33,813 nucleotides of DNA, from the NCBI GenBank assembly GCA_000467715.1, contig AJFK01000705.1:1-33813 (forward strand), in the 5' to 3' direction. The DNA is from Hysterium pulicare CBS 123377 (taxonomy: Eukaryota; Ascomycota; Dothideomycetes; Hysteriales; Hysteriaceae). Below, piece after piece: positions 31,601 through 33,813 of this stretch. The first letter of the stretch is position 1. Each line of letters opens with the position of its first letter. The position numbers and the translations under genes were made by a program. Under the pieces are notes generated by a model. The model ran no database searches, was not told the origin of the DNA, and saw only the letters and a program-made list of their open reading frames with translations.

Positions 31601-33480
31601 ATGTCATATGTCTTTAGCACAAGCCCTCAAAACGTTCACGCTCGGATGCACTCTCTTCCTCGACAGCAAGCCATACGAGACGGGGAAGTCAGCTCCAGCT
31701 TCCGGATATGCTCCAAAGCTGCTCTGAGACTCGTGGCCATCCGGTCGGTACCGTGGGACCCGCAACAGAGCAATCTAGAGGCAAGCAGACCGCCCAGAAC
31801 AGCAGACTCCCGGGCCGGCCTCAGAGAGAGTTCTCAGTCTCGTATCCTAGCGAACATGCTGGCGGTCCACAATTCTGCGCGTCCTGTCACACGGCTGCCA
31901 ACCAGCCGTCACCCGTGAAGGATCAAAAGAAAGTCACCCGTCGCTACTCATCCCTTCATGGTGTTGAAATCCAAACTAATCCCTATCGATAGACTTCTCT
32001 CACCCTTCGTAAACGCCATGTTTCATGGTACGTCGCGTTGACTGCTCAGCCTCGAGGGAATCGATTTCTCGGATCAAATCATTCACTCACGTTCCCGAGT
32101 CACGGTTGGTCGGGCACTCGGGCGCGGCTGGTAAGTGCATTCTCTCAGCCGACCTAGTCCCCAGGGGTATGCATCTCGAATCTTCTGAGTTCTCATGTTT
32201 GTTGCATGCATTGTCCAATACAAGCTAACGATATGTCTGAGCAGGCCTAAACACGCCCGGTCGCATTTTCCATTTCCGACCTCTGCCATTTCCGGTACCC
32301 CCCACCGTGCTGTCTAGGATTGAACTAGTAAGGCAGCAATGAATATCGACACCCACTTTGAGCAGGCATCCACCACGAGGGTAGACTCGTCTTGCAGTCC
32401 TACAAGGTCAGGAGTTAGGACTCAGAATTAAACTTGGACGTAAGAGGAAGGCACAACAGATACTGCCAAAGAACATGCTAGGAGACTTGAAGCAGAACAG
32501 AAGGCTTATTCAACCTTGTTGGTGGCAGCTTGATCTGTACAGCCGCGCCCTCGTACACTCCTCGCTGCTTGGCAATGGCTACAGATGACAAACAACCATC
32601 TGATTCCACTTGTGTTGTCCTGTCGAACAAACGGCTACACCCTCTTGATGGTTCTATACAAGGGAAGACTATTCGCAGCTCTGACTAACAAGCCACAGAG
32701 CATACCGCCCAGAAGGAAGGCTCAAGGTCGACGAGGTAGACTTGTCAAGGTCTGTGAGGCTGGTTGGACTCCTGCATGCACCCTTACACTTTCAATCCGA
32801 GAAATGATACAACATCAATATCCATCTGTTCTACATGTGAGCACGACCGATTCTCATCGTTCGCTCTACATGACATTCGCCTCTATGAGCAAATGCGGCT
32901 CCATTACCCCTCGAGACTGATCCTTCCTCATGATCACTAAAACCGCTTCGTTGAGGGAATGGATAGTCAAGGAATAGACCATACCTCACTCAATCCGATG
33001 GGCGTCAAGATCATTGTCGAATCACCACTGTGGTTCCATCAGGCGGTGCTCGTAGCCTCCTAGCACTCCTAAGGGGCGATTCTCTTTGCTGTCTTCAAGA
33101 CTGACAGGACGTATCTTCGTAACAGAAACAATTCTCAGACCCAGATTTACTACGATAGCTTGCTGCCATAGTTCACTTCTCGAAGAGACAGGATATTATC
33201 CTCGCTTAAGCAGAATATTCAACTCATCAACTACTTGTAAGATCTTCATCGCCCAATCCAGCTTTCTTACTTTTTAATTCATCATTCTCACCTCGTTACT
33301 TACCACATGATCTTCATGTAGAAGGTAATTGTTCTCGACTTAATAGCATACTAAGGGATAGTGATCACTGATCCAACAGCTATATCCTTTCTTTTAAAAA
33401 CACACGAGGCTCTGAAGATTAGAGAATTTTCAAGAAGGCGCAAATTCTCAGTTCGCAAGAACTGCTAAGAGGGTACGTAT
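28661..33480. other. 4.8-kb region without recognisable genes
   Basis: Scattered frames of 60-190 codons are present, the longest at 30461-31027 (plus). None carries known motifs. On the minus strand, 30106-29400 holds consecutive protein-like fragments in different frames that could be a degraded gene, but no family was identified. No tRNA-like cloverleaf or repeat array was noticed. Confidence 0.4.
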
Positions 33481-33813
33481 TGCCAATAACTCTAGTGACT
33501 TGACTCACGCTCTTTTTACCACCTATTCTCATTTCCGTCTTGCACCTGCTCATTAAAGCATCTACTCCTTAAACGTTTCGAACCTCCCCACAAAATCCTA
33601 ATTTCGATCCTCCTCAATCTCAGAAAGTTACAAATCTCGAAATTTCTATCCTCACTCATCCCCAACCATTTCGAGATTCCGATCTTAACAACAACAACCT
33701 AGGTTCTACACGTTAAATAACCTCACTATTCCAAGAAGGCCGAACTACATGGCCTCTTTTTCCCATGCTCTTTCCTTCTATTCAGAGGAAGGTTTTTTTT
33801 TTTAAAAAAAAAA
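33481..33813. other. Pyrimidine-rich right end, possible 5' leader of a gene beyond the window
   Basis: The last 330 bases are rich in C/T/A words (cctcccc, ctttcc, aacaacaac), like fungal 5' leaders, and may belong to a rightward gene outside the window. The sequence ends in 11 T followed by 10 A (33793-33813). Confidence 0.3.
33633..33678. repeat. 11-bp perfect inverted repeat
   Basis: aatctcgaaat (33633-33643) and atttcgagatt (33668-33678) are exact reverse complements separated by 24 nt. They could form a stem-loop or a spaced binding site; no function is assigned. Confidence 0.7.

Noticed and set aside
1-33813. tRNA genes, rRNA, CRISPR arrays, telomere repeats, intact transposons
   Set aside because: Reading for T-loop consensus, direct-repeat arrays, TTAGGG runs and transposase or polymerase motifs gave no support.

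Overview
The window is nuclear DNA from a filamentous ascomycete (Pezizomycotina). The evidence is short GT..AG introns (about 44-141 nt) with CTNAC-like branch sites and recognisable fungal orthologues: Erg3, Yop1, Pth1, an RFX factor and an Azf1-like C2H2 factor. Repeated LPxELRLMVYE-type proteins suggest Dothideomycetes, possibly Mycosphaerellales; that is inference. No tRNA, rRNA, CRISPR array, telomere repeat or intact transposon was seen.

Layout. (1) 1-4.4 kb is a decaying accessory patch with three copies of an F-box/2EXR-like family (one 5'-truncated by the window edge, two frameshifted) and a protein-kinase pseudogene broken by a 13-bp tandem duplication. (2) 4.9-12.1 kb is a conserved block: PTH1 (+), a small unrecognised protein (-), a five-exon RFX transcription factor (-) and seven-exon YOP1 (+) with a 9-nt microexon. 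(3) 13.2-16.2 kb holds two more family copies, one frameshifted and one apparently intact. (4) 17.2-18.4 kb is ERG3 (-); a 40-bp inverted near-copy of its third histidine-box region lies downstream of it at 16.8 kb. (5) 19.2-20.3 kb is a relic of a STAND/NLR (NACHT-type) protein whose P-loop core is missing. (6) 24.8-26.4 kb is a four-finger C2H2 factor in a large gene-poor setting: about 4.5 kb on its 3' side and 7.4 kb on its 5' side hold no convincing gene, and the first 2 kb upstream are GC-rich.

The conserved genes are unrelated housekeeping or regulatory functions: ribosome rescue, ER shaping, ergosterol synthesis and transcription. They do not form a pathway cluster. The accessory genes (F-box/2EXR-like proteins, kinase, NLR) are types that expand and decay in fungi, and most here are broken. 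I found no complete new multi-gene system. The most informative signals are the serial disruption of the F-box/2EXR-like copies, the small molecular scars (13-bp duplication, inverted ERG3 fragment, NLR core deletion), the YOP1 microexon, and a recurrent switch from C-rich to G-rich coding strand inside several genes.
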